From assembly GCF_900156395.1 (NCBI RefSeq), contig NZ_FTNL01000005.1:1-64000 (forward strand): a DNA stretch of 64,000 bases. The letters run 5' to 3'. This DNA is from Fluoribacter gormanii (GTDB taxonomy: Bacteria; Pseudomonadota; Gammaproteobacteria; Legionellales; Legionellaceae). This document shows positions 1 through 8,792 of the stretch, piece after piece. How positions within the stretch are numbered: the first letter of the stretch is position 1; every line of letters starts with the position of its first letter. Made by a program: the position numbers and the translations under genes. The notes beneath the pieces are model-generated. The model worked only from the letters and a program-made list of their open reading frames with translations. It had not been told where the DNA came from and made no database searches.

Positions 1-117
1 TCACCCGTTCGCCACTCGCCATCTCTCTAGCAAGCTAGAAAATGCTGCCGTTCGACTTGCATGTGTTAAGCATGCCGCCAGCGTTCAATCTGAGCCAGGA
101 TCAAACTCTTCAGTTCA
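1..117 (-). rRNA. rrs: 16S rRNA, 5' end (partial)
   Basis: The complement of 91-110 contains the universal 16S 5' primer site (AGAGTTTGATCCTGGCTCAG), and the bases beyond it match the first ~100 nt of gammaproteobacterial 16S rRNA. The gene runs off the left edge of the window, so only the 5' end is present. The mature 5' end at about 117 is estimated by analogy with other Legionella/E. coli 16S genes. Confidence 0.97.
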
Positions 118-186
118 ATTCCTGTGCTAGTTTAAAACCAGCTTCTTTACTTATTTATTTCTTCTTAGCACTCAAAGGTTCTTCAA

Positions 187-206
187 AGTGCCCACACAGT
201 TTGTCT
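187..206 (-). promoter_or_regulatory. rRNA leader motif (boxA-region/antitermination-like)
   Basis: On the minus strand this leader segment reads AGACAAACTGTGTGGGCACT, nearly identical to the sequence found in the E. coli rrn leaders near the boxB/boxA antitermination region. It lies between the promoter and the 16S 5' end, as expected for a transcribed leader. The assignment rests on recalled similarity; protein binding is not shown. Confidence 0.6.
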
Positions 207-246
207 TCTCTCTTCTTAATGAACTTGCCCCGAAGGCGTGCTGCGT

Positions 247-274
247 ATTCTACTGATTTCACCATCAGTGTCAA
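247..274 (-). promoter_or_regulatory. rRNA operon promoter (-35/-10)
   Basis: Minus strand: TTGACA at 274-269, a 16-bp spacer, then TAGAAT at 252-247, followed by a GC-rich discriminator (ACGCAGCACGCC) typical of stringently controlled rRNA promoters. It sits about 130 bp upstream of the 16S gene. The 303-517 stretch further upstream is very AT-rich and could act as an UP element; I see no gene in it. Confidence 0.75.
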
Positions 275-517
275 ACACTTTTTGCATTTTTTTTAAAATG
301 TTTTCTTTAATTTATCTACCGCAGTCCATATCGATCACTGCATGCGCATGCTGGGCATTTTTTGCATTAAAAAATTAAACCTAACTTCAACATTTGAGTA
401 TTGAGGTGAGGTTTATAAAAGGTTTCATCGATTACTACCTAGAGATTCTCTAAGATATTGTAAGACTAAAATATGGTGTTGAAATTAGTTGTGAGTCGAA
501 CTGTAGAAATGTAATTA

Positions 518-1000
518 TTATTTAGTACGCACATAAGTACGAAACGTCATGTCATATTTGTTTTTTTCATCACAGGGTCTGAATTGTTCATCACAACAAT
601 GCCAAATTGCTTCATCAATTTCTGGAAAATAAACATCTGCGATAAATTGGTGATGTATACGTGTTATATATAGACGGTTTGCTTTTTCCATGGCCTTAGT
701 AAAAAGTTCTGCACCGCCGATAATCATAATTTCAGAAAAATCTTTTGTTTGCTTGATGGCGTTCTCTAAAGAATCAACAACAGTAACGCCATTAATTGAT
801 TCTATACTGCGGCTGAGCACAATATTTAAGCGACCAGGTAACGGTTTTCCGATAGAATCGAATGTTTTTCTTCCCATAATAATGGGTTTTCCCATCGTTA
901 TTGATTTAAAATGTTGTAAATCGGCAGGTAAATGGCAAAGCAGTTGATTATTGAAACCTAATCCACCATTCTCATCAATTGCAGCGATTAAACTAATCAT
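518..1000 (-). CDS. folA: Dihydrofolate reductase
   Basis: A 160-residue dihydrofolate reductase, which reduces dihydrofolate to tetrahydrofolate with NADPH in the cytoplasm. Visible family features are the N-terminal MISLIAAIDENGGLG strand/Met20-loop region, the catalytic acid Asp27 in LPADLQHF, GRKTFDSIG in the NADPH/substrate region and IIGGAEL near residue 95. The length is typical. A Cys replaces the usual Trp at position 22 (E. coli numbering) in the active-site loop. The start codon overlaps the pdxA stop (ATGA), so it is translationally coupled as the last gene of surA-pdxA-folA. Confidence 0.96.
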   Translation of the reverse strand: MISLIAAIDENGGLGFNNQLLCHLPADLQHFKSITMGKPIIMGRKTFDSIGKPLPGRLNIVLSRSIESINGVTVVDSLENAIKQTKDFSEIMIIGGAELFTKAMEKANRLYITRIHHQFIADVYFPEIDEAIWHCCDEQFRPCDEKNKYDMTFRTYVRTK

Positions 1001-1971
1001 GATTTCATCCTAGATAATACCATAGCCTTTGCCATATCGACTGCAGCAAACATTGAACCCGTATCAAGCCTATTTTTGCCCGCCAATTCTAGAGCAGTTC
1101 CATGATCTACTGAAGTACGTATTATAGGTAACCCTAATGTTACATTAACAGCATTATGGAAATCAGCATACTTAATTACTGGTAAGCCTTGATCATGATA
1201 CATAGCAACATAAGCATCACAGTGTTTTAAATGACTGTTGATAAACATAGTATCTGCTGGCATTGGTCCTTCAACGTTCATGCCTTGTTTTTGTAGTACA
1301 GTTAAGGCGGGAGTAATGATCTCAATTTCCTCTCGTCCAAGATATCCTGACTCGCCAGCATGTGGATTTAAGCCGGCTACTTTAATGCATGGATCTTTGA
1401 TATTGAAATCTTGAATTAATGATTGGTGTACCTGAGTAATCACTTTAATAATGAGCTCTGAAGTAATTGCATCAGGCACCATGCGTAATGGAAGATGTGT
1501 AGTAACTAATGCGACCTTCATCGCATTGCACGCTAACATCATCACCACATCTACCTTGTAAAATTGAGCAAAAAACTCAGTGTGACCAGTAAATGAAATT
1601 CCCGCCTCGTTTATGATTGCCTTGTGGACTGGAGCTGTAATTAATCCAGAAAAATCACCTTGTCCACATAATATAGCGGCCTGGTTTAATAATTCTATAA
1701 CATAAGTTGCATTTTTGAGATTAAGACAGCCACTTTCGACTGTCTCAGGACACATTACAGGATATACTGTCAAATAACCGGGTTTAGGCTCAATAACTTG
1801 TCCTCTTTTATAGGGTATAAAACAAATATCGCAATTTAATTCTTTAGCTCTAGCCTCTAATACTGCCTGATCTCCTAGAATCACTAATGGAAAATCATAT
1901 CCTGCAAGAGCCAAGCATAAATCTGGACCAACTCCAGCTGGCTCTCCGCTGCTAATAAGCAGTGGCTTCAC
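997..1971 (-). CDS. pdxA: 4-hydroxythreonine-4-phosphate dehydrogenase
   Basis: PdxA oxidises 4-phosphohydroxy-L-threonine in the DXP-dependent pyridoxal 5'-phosphate pathway. The 324-residue length is normal. Metal ligands are visible as His159, His204 (AGLNPHAGESG) and His259 (MYHDQGLP), spaced 45 and 55 residues apart as in E. coli PdxA, and the substrate-binding His-Thr is at 130-131. The start is GTG, overlapping the surA stop (GTGA); the end overlaps folA by 4 bp. The order surA-pdxA next to lptD is conserved in gammaproteobacteria. Confidence 0.96.
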   Translation of the reverse strand: MKPLLISSGEPAGVGPDLCLALAGYDFPLVILGDQAVLEARAKELNCDICFIPYKRGQVIEPKPGYLTVYPVMCPETVESGCLNLKNATYVIELLNQAAILCGQGDFSGLITAPVHKAIINEAGISFTGHTEFFAQFYKVDVVMMLACNAMKVALVTTHLPLRMVPDAITSELIIKVITQVHQSLIQDFNIKDPCIKVAGLNPHAGESGYLGREEIEIITPALTVLQKQGMNVEGPMPADTMFINSHLKHCDAYVAMYHDQGLPVIKYADFHNAVNVTLGLPIIRTSVDHGTALELAGKNRLDTGSMFAAVDMAKAMVLSRMKS

Positions 1972-3260
1972 GCCAGCTCCTTTTCAATAATATTTATATA
2001 TGCATCTGAACGTATATGTTGTTGCCAATTTTGAACTGCTTCAGCAAACTTTCGTTGTTGTAAAAACTGTCGTACTTGCTGCTTTTTAAAAGCTTCTGAA
2101 TCATCTTCTTGTTTACGGCCAAGGACTTGAATTAGATGCCAACCAAATTGTGATTTTACCGGAGGACTAATTTCATTGACAGCAAGCTTATCCATTACTT
2201 TCTCAAACTCCGGGACTAACACACCTGGCGAAACCCAACCTAAATCACCACCTTTTACTGCGCTGGATGAATCCAGGGAATATTGCTTTGCCATTAGTGC
2301 AAAATCTTTGCCCGACTTTAATTGTTGATATATATTTGTCACTTGTTTTTTCGAATCCTCAGGCAGCATACTGGGATCAGGCTTTAATAGAATATGGCGG
2401 ACATGAGTCTTGGTAATGACATGATGCTGGTTGTCTCCACCAATAGAAACCAGTTTAATTAGCTGAAAACCATTACCTGCGCGTAAGGGACCTGCTACTT
2501 GCCCCACTTTCATGTTCACTACTTCCTTTGCAAACAATTCGGGTAATTCGGCTAAATGACGCTCACCTAAATCTCCTCCTTCCAATGCAAATTCTCCACT
2601 GGAATTTTCTATAGCCAGACGGCTAAAATTGCCACCATTTTTTATCTTCACTAATAAAGAATCTGCTTTACTTTTAGCTTTTTTTACTTCTTCTGATGTA
2701 GGTTCTTCATTTAATGGAATAACTATATTCTGAAGATGGTAGGTTAGTGCAGAACGGTTGATTATTCCGCCTTCTGTTTTAAGATATTGTTCAACTTGCT
2801 CATTCGTAACAACAGTGTCTCTCCCTACTGCCTTTTGTTGTAAGTTAGAAAGGAGAATTTCTTTGCGAATATTTTCTCTGTACTCATCCCAAGTCATCCC
2901 TTGCCTGGTAATTTCCTCACGAAGCTGGGTTACAGTGGCGTGGTTCGCTGTAGCAATTTTTTCAATCGCCTGATTTAATTCAGTATCATCTACCGTAAGC
3001 CCATGTTGCTTTGCCATTTGCAGCTGCACATTCACATCGATTAAATGTTGAAGTACTTGCTTACGCAACACAGAATCTCCTGGAACTTGCATTCCTTGAG
3101 CTATAATTTGTTTCTTTGTTAATTCAACTTGTTTGTTTAGTTCGCTTGCCGTGATGACTCCATTATTAACAACGGCAACCACCTTATCCAATAACTGTTT
3201 CGCTTCTGTCACACCAACTACAGCAAACAATATGCATGCAAGGGTTATTTTTTTATACAT
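1968..3260 (-). CDS. surA: Periplasmic chaperone / peptidyl-prolyl isomerase SurA
   Basis: SurA escorts unfolded outer-membrane proteins through the periplasm. The 430-residue protein has a signal peptide (residues 1-20, cleavage after TEA), the N-terminal chaperone segment starting KVVAVVNNGVITASEL, and two parvulin PPIase domains at about 170-270 and 283-385, each with the GGDLG motif. The C-terminal helix completes the chaperone module. AAGGA lies upstream of the ATG. It is 84 bp downstream of lptD, whose product is one of its classical clients, and overlaps pdxA by 4 bp. Confidence 0.96.
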   Translation of the reverse strand: MYKKITLACILFAVVGVTEAKQLLDKVVAVVNNGVITASELNKQVELTKKQIIAQGMQVPGDSVLRKQVLQHLIDVNVQLQMAKQHGLTVDDTELNQAIEKIATANHATVTQLREEITRQGMTWDEYRENIRKEILLSNLQQKAVGRDTVVTNEQVEQYLKTEGGIINRSALTYHLQNIVIPLNEEPTSEEVKKAKSKADSLLVKIKNGGNFSRLAIENSSGEFALEGGDLGERHLAELPELFAKEVVNMKVGQVAGPLRAGNGFQLIKLVSIGGDNQHHVITKTHVRHILLKPDPSMLPEDSKKQVTNIYQQLKSGKDFALMAKQYSLDSSSAVKGGDLGWVSPGVLVPEFEKVMDKLAVNEISPPVKSQFGWHLIQVLGRKQEDDSEAFKKQQVRQFLQQRKFAEAVQNWQQHIRSDAYINIIEKELA

Positions 3261-3344
3261 GTTAATCCTTATTACTTTTTTTCGAGCAATTTAGGTTATT
3301 TTTATTCAAAAAACAAGCAGCTCTGTTTTAATTTATACCACTAT

Positions 3345-5882
3345 CTAATGATGAAATGGATCACTGTACCCCGGAATATAAGTATTCAAGACATTTCCAG
3401 GATCACTATTTGCCACTGATCCTAAGCCTTTTAATAAAATTTGCAAATAGATGTTGTTATTATATCGGGGCAAATATTCTTCACTTAAACTCTTAAACGT
3501 TCTTCCGCCCAAAATTCTCACCGCCCAGCAACAACTATCATATTGCATCCCTAATAAAGACATCATACTGTAATCCTTACTAATATTTTGACTGTATGCG
3601 CCAACAGCAGTCCATCGATCACTTATTGGCCAAGCAGCAGAGACTATTCCTTGATGTAATGCATTATCTACTCCTGCATTATTCCTAACTGATGTCACAT
3701 CTCCATTAACTAGATAACTGTAGCCCAAATTAATAACGGCATTCAGCTTAGGTTGATACTGTAAGTTTAAGCCACCATTGTTTGTCGCGGAAGTAGCAGG
3801 ATCCCATACATAATTACCCAGGACTTTAAATTTAGGATTAAAATAGATTACCCCACGTGAAGCTATAGGTGACGTTCCATAAAATGGAGATATATATCCA
3901 ATTTCAAGAGGATTTGCAGTACAAATGCCTGTCGGACTGCGGCAAAGTTGAACTTGCCTATTTGAAAAATATTTGATTTGACCAACAGAAAGACTAGCGA
4001 ATTCAGCCCCTGTTCTTTCTGACAGCCAACGAGTAGTCACTGCATAGGATAATTGATTTGCATCACCAATGCGATCAAACCCTGAAAAACGATTGGTTCT
4101 AAAAAGCTGATCAAAATTAAAAATCATATTAGCTGTATCATATATAGGCAGCTGACTTTGATTATAAAAAGGAACATACAAATAATATAAACTTGGCTCT
4201 AAAGTTTGAGCATATGAATTACCATTCCAGTTAAAGTTTCTGTCAAAAAATAAACCACCATGAGTACTAAAACGCGGAATAAATCGGTTATCTTCAGTGT
4301 TCGTATCAATCCAATTATTCTGTACTTGATAGTAGTTTTCTACAAATTCTACTGATGGTGTAATAAATCCCCAATTAGCTCGCTGCGGCAAGGAAAGTAT
4401 TGGGTTAAGGTGAAACCTGGGACCCTGGGGCACTTTTCTTCTCAAAAATTGCGTTGAGACGGGCCAGACAAACTGATCATATTGTCCTGTTATATTTAAA
4501 TTTGCCTGAGCAGGCAATTCATAATAATAGCCACGAGCATTTAATTGCGGTAAACGTTCATATTGATCAAGAATAGGCGGCTCATTGATCGGATGCAATG
4601 TTTGAAAACTTTGCACCATACTTCTAAAAGTCCAATGTTCCGTTGAATAGGTTAAATCGGCTTGACGCAATAACTGTCGCTGGGTGATCCGGGCCAAGTT
4701 GGTGCTGAAATCCTGAAAGTAATAATCATCAGAAACTTGGTGAACATTAACATTTAAACGCAAATTGGGACTCAATTGTGTGGTATCACGAACACCAAAG
4801 AGCCATCGATTTGTTGACTTATCTTTAAAGGAAGGAAATTCTTCCACATGATTGTTCAAAAAATTCCGGTATGCAGCATCATTCGGCAAAAAACTCCCGG
4901 TAAGAAATCCTACACTGTTTTTAGTTAAATATCGGAATTCTCCACTTAACATTACATTCCGCTCGGTGTAAAGATGCGGAGTTAGAGTCAAATCGTAGTT
5001 TGGTGCAATATTCCAATAATAAGGAAGTCCCAGATCAAAACCACCTACATTGGAATATCCAACTAGAGGCATTAAGAAACCTGATTTACGTTCTTTAGTT
5101 GTAGGAAAACTCAGATAGGGAACATATAGAAGAGGCCAGTCACGGATACGCAACTTCACATTCCTGGCGACCCCCATTTTTTTCTTGTTGTCGATAACAA
5201 TTGATTTAGCCTCAATATCCCAAGCTTTATCCTGTGGCGCACAGGTAGTGTAAGTCGCCTGACGTAACAAATAATCTGAATTAGGAAAGCGCTGCATTAG
5301 GCTGGCTCTTCCCCATGCAGGTAATATTGCCGTATGTTTATTGGTATTAAAACGGTAGAGCACATCTTCAGTTTGACCTGATTTATCCTGCGGATTAATT
5401 GTTGCTTTGCGAGCAATCAATAATCGATCGGGCTCCAGATAACGAACATTACCTAAAAACTCAATTTTCGTGACCTGCTTACTTTCGGGATCTCGATATA
5501 CATGTGCTGTTTGAGCATTGACTATTCGTTGGCCTTGTTGTACCTCAACATGACCAGTTAAAGTTGACGGCTTATCTTGATAAAAAGAAACTTTGTCCGC
5601 CATGATCCTTATTTCATCAGGCGACGAAAGGGGGGTGACCGTGAGTGGTTGGTACGAGCCAAGGCAAATAGGAGAGCTTTTATCGTCATGCCACCCCAGG
5701 CATTGGGCAAATCTCGACCTAACCGCATCCGTTAAATCAACATCACGTGCGATGACACAAGCTTGAACTGGTTCATTAATTAAAGAAGCAGAATAGGCTA
5801 ACGCATGATAAATTACCATGAGCAAAATAAGTAGAGTCGTAAATATGCTCATCAAGAACCATTTAAATGAAATCTTGTTCAC
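3345..5882 (-). CDS. lptD: LPS-assembly outer membrane protein LptD
   Basis: LptD forms, with LptE, the outer-membrane translocon that inserts lipopolysaccharide into the outer leaflet. The 845-residue protein has an N-terminal hydrophobic export segment (about residues 8-30), an OstA/LptA-like domain (about 85-200) and a large C-terminal beta-barrel. Cysteines at 42, 61 and 73 and an adjacent Cys pair near the C-terminus (DSCCWAV) fit the disulfides that link the N-domain to the barrel. The first codon is GTG; an internal Met at residue 11 is a less likely alternative. Divergent from amgK. Confidence 0.95.
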   Translation of the reverse strand: MNKISFKWFLMSIFTTLLILLMVIYHALAYSASLINEPVQACVIARDVDLTDAVRSRFAQCLGWHDDKSSPICLGSYQPLTVTPLSSPDEIRIMADKVSFYQDKPSTLTGHVEVQQGQRIVNAQTAHVYRDPESKQVTKIEFLGNVRYLEPDRLLIARKATINPQDKSGQTEDVLYRFNTNKHTAILPAWGRASLMQRFPNSDYLLRQATYTTCAPQDKAWDIEAKSIVIDNKKKMGVARNVKLRIRDWPLLYVPYLSFPTTKERKSGFLMPLVGYSNVGGFDLGLPYYWNIAPNYDLTLTPHLYTERNVMLSGEFRYLTKNSVGFLTGSFLPNDAAYRNFLNNHVEEFPSFKDKSTNRWLFGVRDTTQLSPNLRLNVNVHQVSDDYYFQDFSTNLARITQRQLLRQADLTYSTEHWTFRSMVQSFQTLHPINEPPILDQYERLPQLNARGYYYELPAQANLNITGQYDQFVWPVSTQFLRRKVPQGPRFHLNPILSLPQRANWGFITPSVEFVENYYQVQNNWIDTNTEDNRFIPRFSTHGGLFFDRNFNWNGNSYAQTLEPSLYYLYVPFYNQSQLPIYDTANMIFNFDQLFRTNRFSGFDRIGDANQLSYAVTTRWLSERTGAEFASLSVGQIKYFSNRQVQLCRSPTGICTANPLEIGYISPFYGTSPIASRGVIYFNPKFKVLGNYVWDPATSATNNGGLNLQYQPKLNAVINLGYSYLVNGDVTSVRNNAGVDNALHQGIVSAAWPISDRWTAVGAYSQNISKDYSMMSLLGMQYDSCCWAVRILGGRTFKSLSEEYLPRYNNNIYLQILLKGLGSVANSDPGNVLNTYIPGYSDPFHH

Positions 5883-5963
5883 GGGTAATAAAATGCCTTA
5901 TTATGCACACAAAAAACATGTAACTTATCACAGATCCTCGCACTTACGCTAAGGGTATTGCGG

Positions 5964-5969
5964 TATAAT
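5964..5969 (+). promoter_or_regulatory. Candidate -10 box upstream of amgK
   Basis: A TATAAT hexamer lies in the 163-bp divergent spacer between lptD and amgK, about 95 bp before the amgK start, preceded by the sequence TTGCGG. No convincing -35 hexamer is visible at the right distance, so this is only a plausible promoter element for amgK-murU. Confidence 0.3.
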
Positions 5970-6063
5970 TCATACCACAACCTACTTCTTTATTCTGTCT
6001 ACTCATGAGAGAAGAGATCCTGGTTATAAGTTACAACCATAAATAATGATGGGGAAGTATACC

Positions 6064-7044
6064 ATGCATGCAAGAGAAAACGCACTGAAAGAATGGTTAA
6101 TTCATACGCTTAAACAGCAAGATTTCCAATTAACTCCTTTGGCCGGAGATGCGAGTTTTAGAAGATATTTTCGTCTTCAGTATAATGGAATTACGCAAGT
6201 TATCATGGATGCGCCTCCAGGAAAGGAGGATCTAAAACCTTTTATACATATTGCACAAACGCTTGAGAAAGCAGGAGTTTATACTCCAAAAATTCTAGCA
6301 ATGAATTTAGCAGATGGATTCTTATTATTAAGTGATTTAGGAGATCAACTTCTTTTGAATGTTCTTAACCCTGAAAACATGAATGCTCATTATCGTCAGG
6401 CCATAAACACTTTATTTAAAATTCAAACTTGTTCAATTCATGATCCAATGCTTGCAGTATTTGATAAAACACATATGCTCAAAGAAATGAGTTTATGTTC
6501 CGAATGGTTTTTTAACACATATCTTGATTTGCAACTGCACCCGGATGAAAGGACTTTAGTGCAACAATCCATGGAATGGATTGCCACAGAAGTAGCACGG
6601 CAACCTTTAACTTTTATTCATCGTGATTATCATTCTCGCAATCTGATGCTTTTACAAAATGAAGTGGAATCAACCTTGGGAGTTATCGACTTTCAAGACG
6701 CAATGATTGGTCCGTTCACTTATGATTTGGTTTCTTTGCTCAAAGATTGCTATATTTCATGGCCACGAAGTAAAATTCTAGAGTTAGTTGAGTTTTTTTA
6801 CACTCAAAGTACTTTAACCAAGGATTATTCTTTGCCTGAATTTATCCGAGCATTTGATCTTTGTGGCTTACAACGACACATAAAAGTTTTAGGAATTTTT
6901 TGTCGCTTGCATTTAAGAGACAACAAATCTGGCTATCTTAGAGACTTACCTTTAACCTTAAAATATGTACTTGAATGCACAGAAACTTATGCAGAATTAC
7001 ATCCACTCTTCCAATTTATGCAAATGAGAGTTTATCTACCATGA
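6064..7044 (+). CDS. amgK: N-acetylmuramate/N-acetylglucosamine kinase (AmgK-like)
   Basis: An aminoglycoside-phosphotransferase-fold sugar kinase. AmgK phosphorylates the anomeric carbon of MurNAc/GlcNAc recovered from cell wall turnover. The catalytic loop FIHRDYHSRN (about residue 188) and the metal-binding Asp in VIDFQDA are clear. I chose the ATG at 6064 because GGGGA at 6051-6055 is well spaced from it; ATGs at 6046 and 6049 in the same frame lack a ribosome site. The stop overlaps murU (ATGA). Location beside lptD-surA and fusion-like coupling to murU match the Pseudomonas amgK-murU arrangement. Confidence 0.88.
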   Translation: MHARENALKEWLIHTLKQQDFQLTPLAGDASFRRYFRLQYNGITQVIMDAPPGKEDLKPFIHIAQTLEKAGVYTPKILAMNLADGFLLLSDLGDQLLLNVLNPENMNAHYRQAINTLFKIQTCSIHDPMLAVFDKTHMLKEMSLCSEWFFNTYLDLQLHPDERTLVQQSMEWIATEVARQPLTFIHRDYHSRNLMLLQNEVESTLGVIDFQDAMIGPFTYDLVSLLKDCYISWPRSKILELVEFFYTQSTLTKDYSLPEFIRAFDLCGLQRHIKVLGIFCRLHLRDNKSGYLRDLPLTLKYVLECTETYAELHPLFQFMQMRVYLP

Positions 7045-7700
7045 AAACTGCGATGATATTGGCTGCTGGACGTGGCGACCGTTTAAAACCGCTTACTGAT
7101 GTCCGCCCCAAAGCTCTGTGTATTGTTAAAGGAAAACCTTTAATAGAACATCATGTAATCAATTTAGCAAAGGCTGGTTTTGAACGATTAGTAATAAACC
7201 ATGCCTATCTTGGCGGAAAAATTCGTCAGTATTTAGGCAACGGAACACGCTGGGGAATTGAAATTTGTTATTCTCCAGAACCTCCTGGAGGCTTGGAAAC
7301 AGGAGGTGGCATTGTAAATGCCCTGCCGCAACTCGGAGATAAACCTTTTATTACTGTCAATGCAGATATCTACACCGATTTTGATTTTTCTCAATTACAA
7401 CCAGAAAATACTCATGCAATTCATGTAATTTTAGTAAATAAAAATCCAGCACTTAATCACCGCGGAGACTTCGGCTTAATCAATCAAACTCAGTTGAGTA
7501 ACGCAAATCGAAAATATACCCTTGCAGGTATTTGCTGCTACAATCCACAGATATTTACACAATACAAACAAGGTCGCTATTCGGTTGCACCTATAATCCG
7601 GCAATATGCTGAACAAAATAAAGTAACTGCTTGTTTATATGATGGCATTTGGTTTGATATAGGGACTATAGAGCGATTACATGCAGTGAATAAGATTTAA
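7041..7700 (+). CDS. murU: N-acetylmuramate alpha-1-phosphate uridylyltransferase
   Basis: A 219-residue nucleotidyltransferase with the N-terminal signature MKTAMILAAGRGDRLKPLTD (G-x-G-x-R) and the KPLIEHH and VNADIYTDFD metal-binding Asp motifs. With AmgK it converts recycled MurNAc-1-phosphate to UDP-MurNAc, bypassing de novo MurA/MurB synthesis. The start at 7041 overlaps the amgK stop by 4 bp; an in-frame upstream ATG at 6975 lies inside amgK and would add residues before the conserved N-terminus. Generic annotation would call this a mannose-1-phosphate guanylyltransferase; the neighbour favours MurU. Confidence 0.88.
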   Translation: MKTAMILAAGRGDRLKPLTDVRPKALCIVKGKPLIEHHVINLAKAGFERLVINHAYLGGKIRQYLGNGTRWGIEICYSPEPPGGLETGGGIVNALPQLGDKPFITVNADIYTDFDFSQLQPENTHAIHVILVNKNPALNHRGDFGLINQTQLSNANRKYTLAGICCYNPQIFTQYKQGRYSVAPIIRQYAEQNKVTACLYDGIWFDIGTIERLHAVNKI

Positions 7701-7775
7701 CACAGAATCATCTCACTACATGTAATAAATAACTACTACCTTGCTAAGGCTTACTCGGGGTAAAAGGTCCTAACT

Positions 7776-8573
7776 CTAGGAGGGGCCAATACCTGTAGGT
7801 TGGATTTCGGGCTCGACTTTTTCCGCTTCTTCAGACTCCATTACTCTTTCTACAGCTTTCTCGACAGCTTTCTGGACTGTAGCTTTTTTGGCTTCCGCCA
7901 ATCTTTGCTCACCTGGATATTCACGATGTCGTGACACAATTGCGGTTTGAAAATTATTACTTTCTAAATAATCCTTGAATTCTTGACCTGAATCGGACAT
8001 TAACTCTTCCACTTCCTCAGCAGTCAGTTTTCGTGTATTACCATCGGAGTCCTTTTTAAAGAAATAACCCTTTTCAGTTTCAACTTGATGGTTATTAGCT
8101 AACCATGCATTAAACAAGCTATCTAATAAATCCTCTGTTTTCTTTTCAAATGGAGGGGCTCCTTTCTCAGTAGAAGCATATCCTCGAACAAAATGTCCAT
8201 CCTTACTGATCCCGAAATCGAATCGAATACCAGGATAATTTTCTTTCGATAATATATCCACCGCTTCTTGTGTGATCCCGCGATGCATGCTTTCTTTCTT
8301 GGAAACAGGCGGCTTACCCGCCCATGTTCGAGATTCTTGTGGGGAACATTGGTATATTGCAAGTTGAGTAATTTCATCAAATGTCTTTCCTATTTGCTCC
8401 CCAATTTTCATTTTCTCTGGCGATTTATAGGTTGCAATTATTTGATGAACTGCTTTTCTGGCATATTCTGCTATTTCTATTGAATTTTCTGCCATTTTAA
8501 TTATTTTTAAGAGATTTTCTCTAATTAATGGTTTCTCGCTTTTGGATGATACCACAGATACATTTTCAGCCAT
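7776..8573 (-). CDS. Hypothetical protein, possible Dot/Icm substrate
   Basis: A 265-residue soluble protein I do not recognise. It has no signal peptide or membrane segment. The N-terminal 70 residues are helical, the middle holds a mixed region (EKGYFFKKDSDGNTRKLTAEEVEEL), and the C-terminus is a charged Ala/Lys/Glu helix (about 225-250) ending in a glutamate-rich tail. Glutamate-rich C-terminal tails (E-blocks) are frequent in Legionella Dot/Icm effectors, so an effector role is possible but unproven. It converges on murU and is preceded by a -10-like TATAAT (minus strand, 8622-8617). Confidence 0.7.
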   Translation of the reverse strand: MAENVSVVSSKSEKPLIRENLLKIIKMAENSIEIAEYARKAVHQIIATYKSPEKMKIGEQIGKTFDEITQLAIYQCSPQESRTWAGKPPVSKKESMHRGITQEAVDILSKENYPGIRFDFGISKDGHFVRGYASTEKGAPPFEKKTEDLLDSLFNAWLANNHQVETEKGYFFKKDSDGNTRKLTAEEVEELMSDSGQEFKDYLESNNFQTAIVSRHREYPGEQRLAEAKKATVQKAVEKAVERVMESEEAEKVEPEIQPTGIGPS

Positions 8574-8764
8574 AAAATTAATCTCTCACGCGAATTCTGT
8601 TTATCGTATTGACTTAATTATAGCAAAACAGCGCTGCTTACAGCACAACTGTTTTTAGCTCACCTGTTAAAGATTTGTAAATATAGGGTGCATGAACCAA
8701 GTTTTACGCGCTCTCTCATTCTTTGTTTCCTGGGAAAAACCTAAAAATCTCCCCAAATTAGCCC

Positions 8765-8782
8765 CCCGCGGTTTCCCGCGGG
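8765..8782. terminator. GC-rich hairpin between fadE and the 7776 gene
   Basis: CCCGCGG, a 4-nt loop and CCGCGGG form a 7-bp GC-only stem just downstream of the fadE stop on the minus strand. The adjoining GGGAATCCAT resembles the arms of the REP-like element at 22236. No strong T-tract follows, so terminator or REP remnant are both possible. Confidence 0.5.
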
Positions 8783-8792
8783 AATCCATTCT

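Noticed and set aside
42-296. Open frame of 84 codons on the plus strand
   Set aside because: It lies across the complement of the 16S 5' end and its leader/promoter, so it is not a gene.
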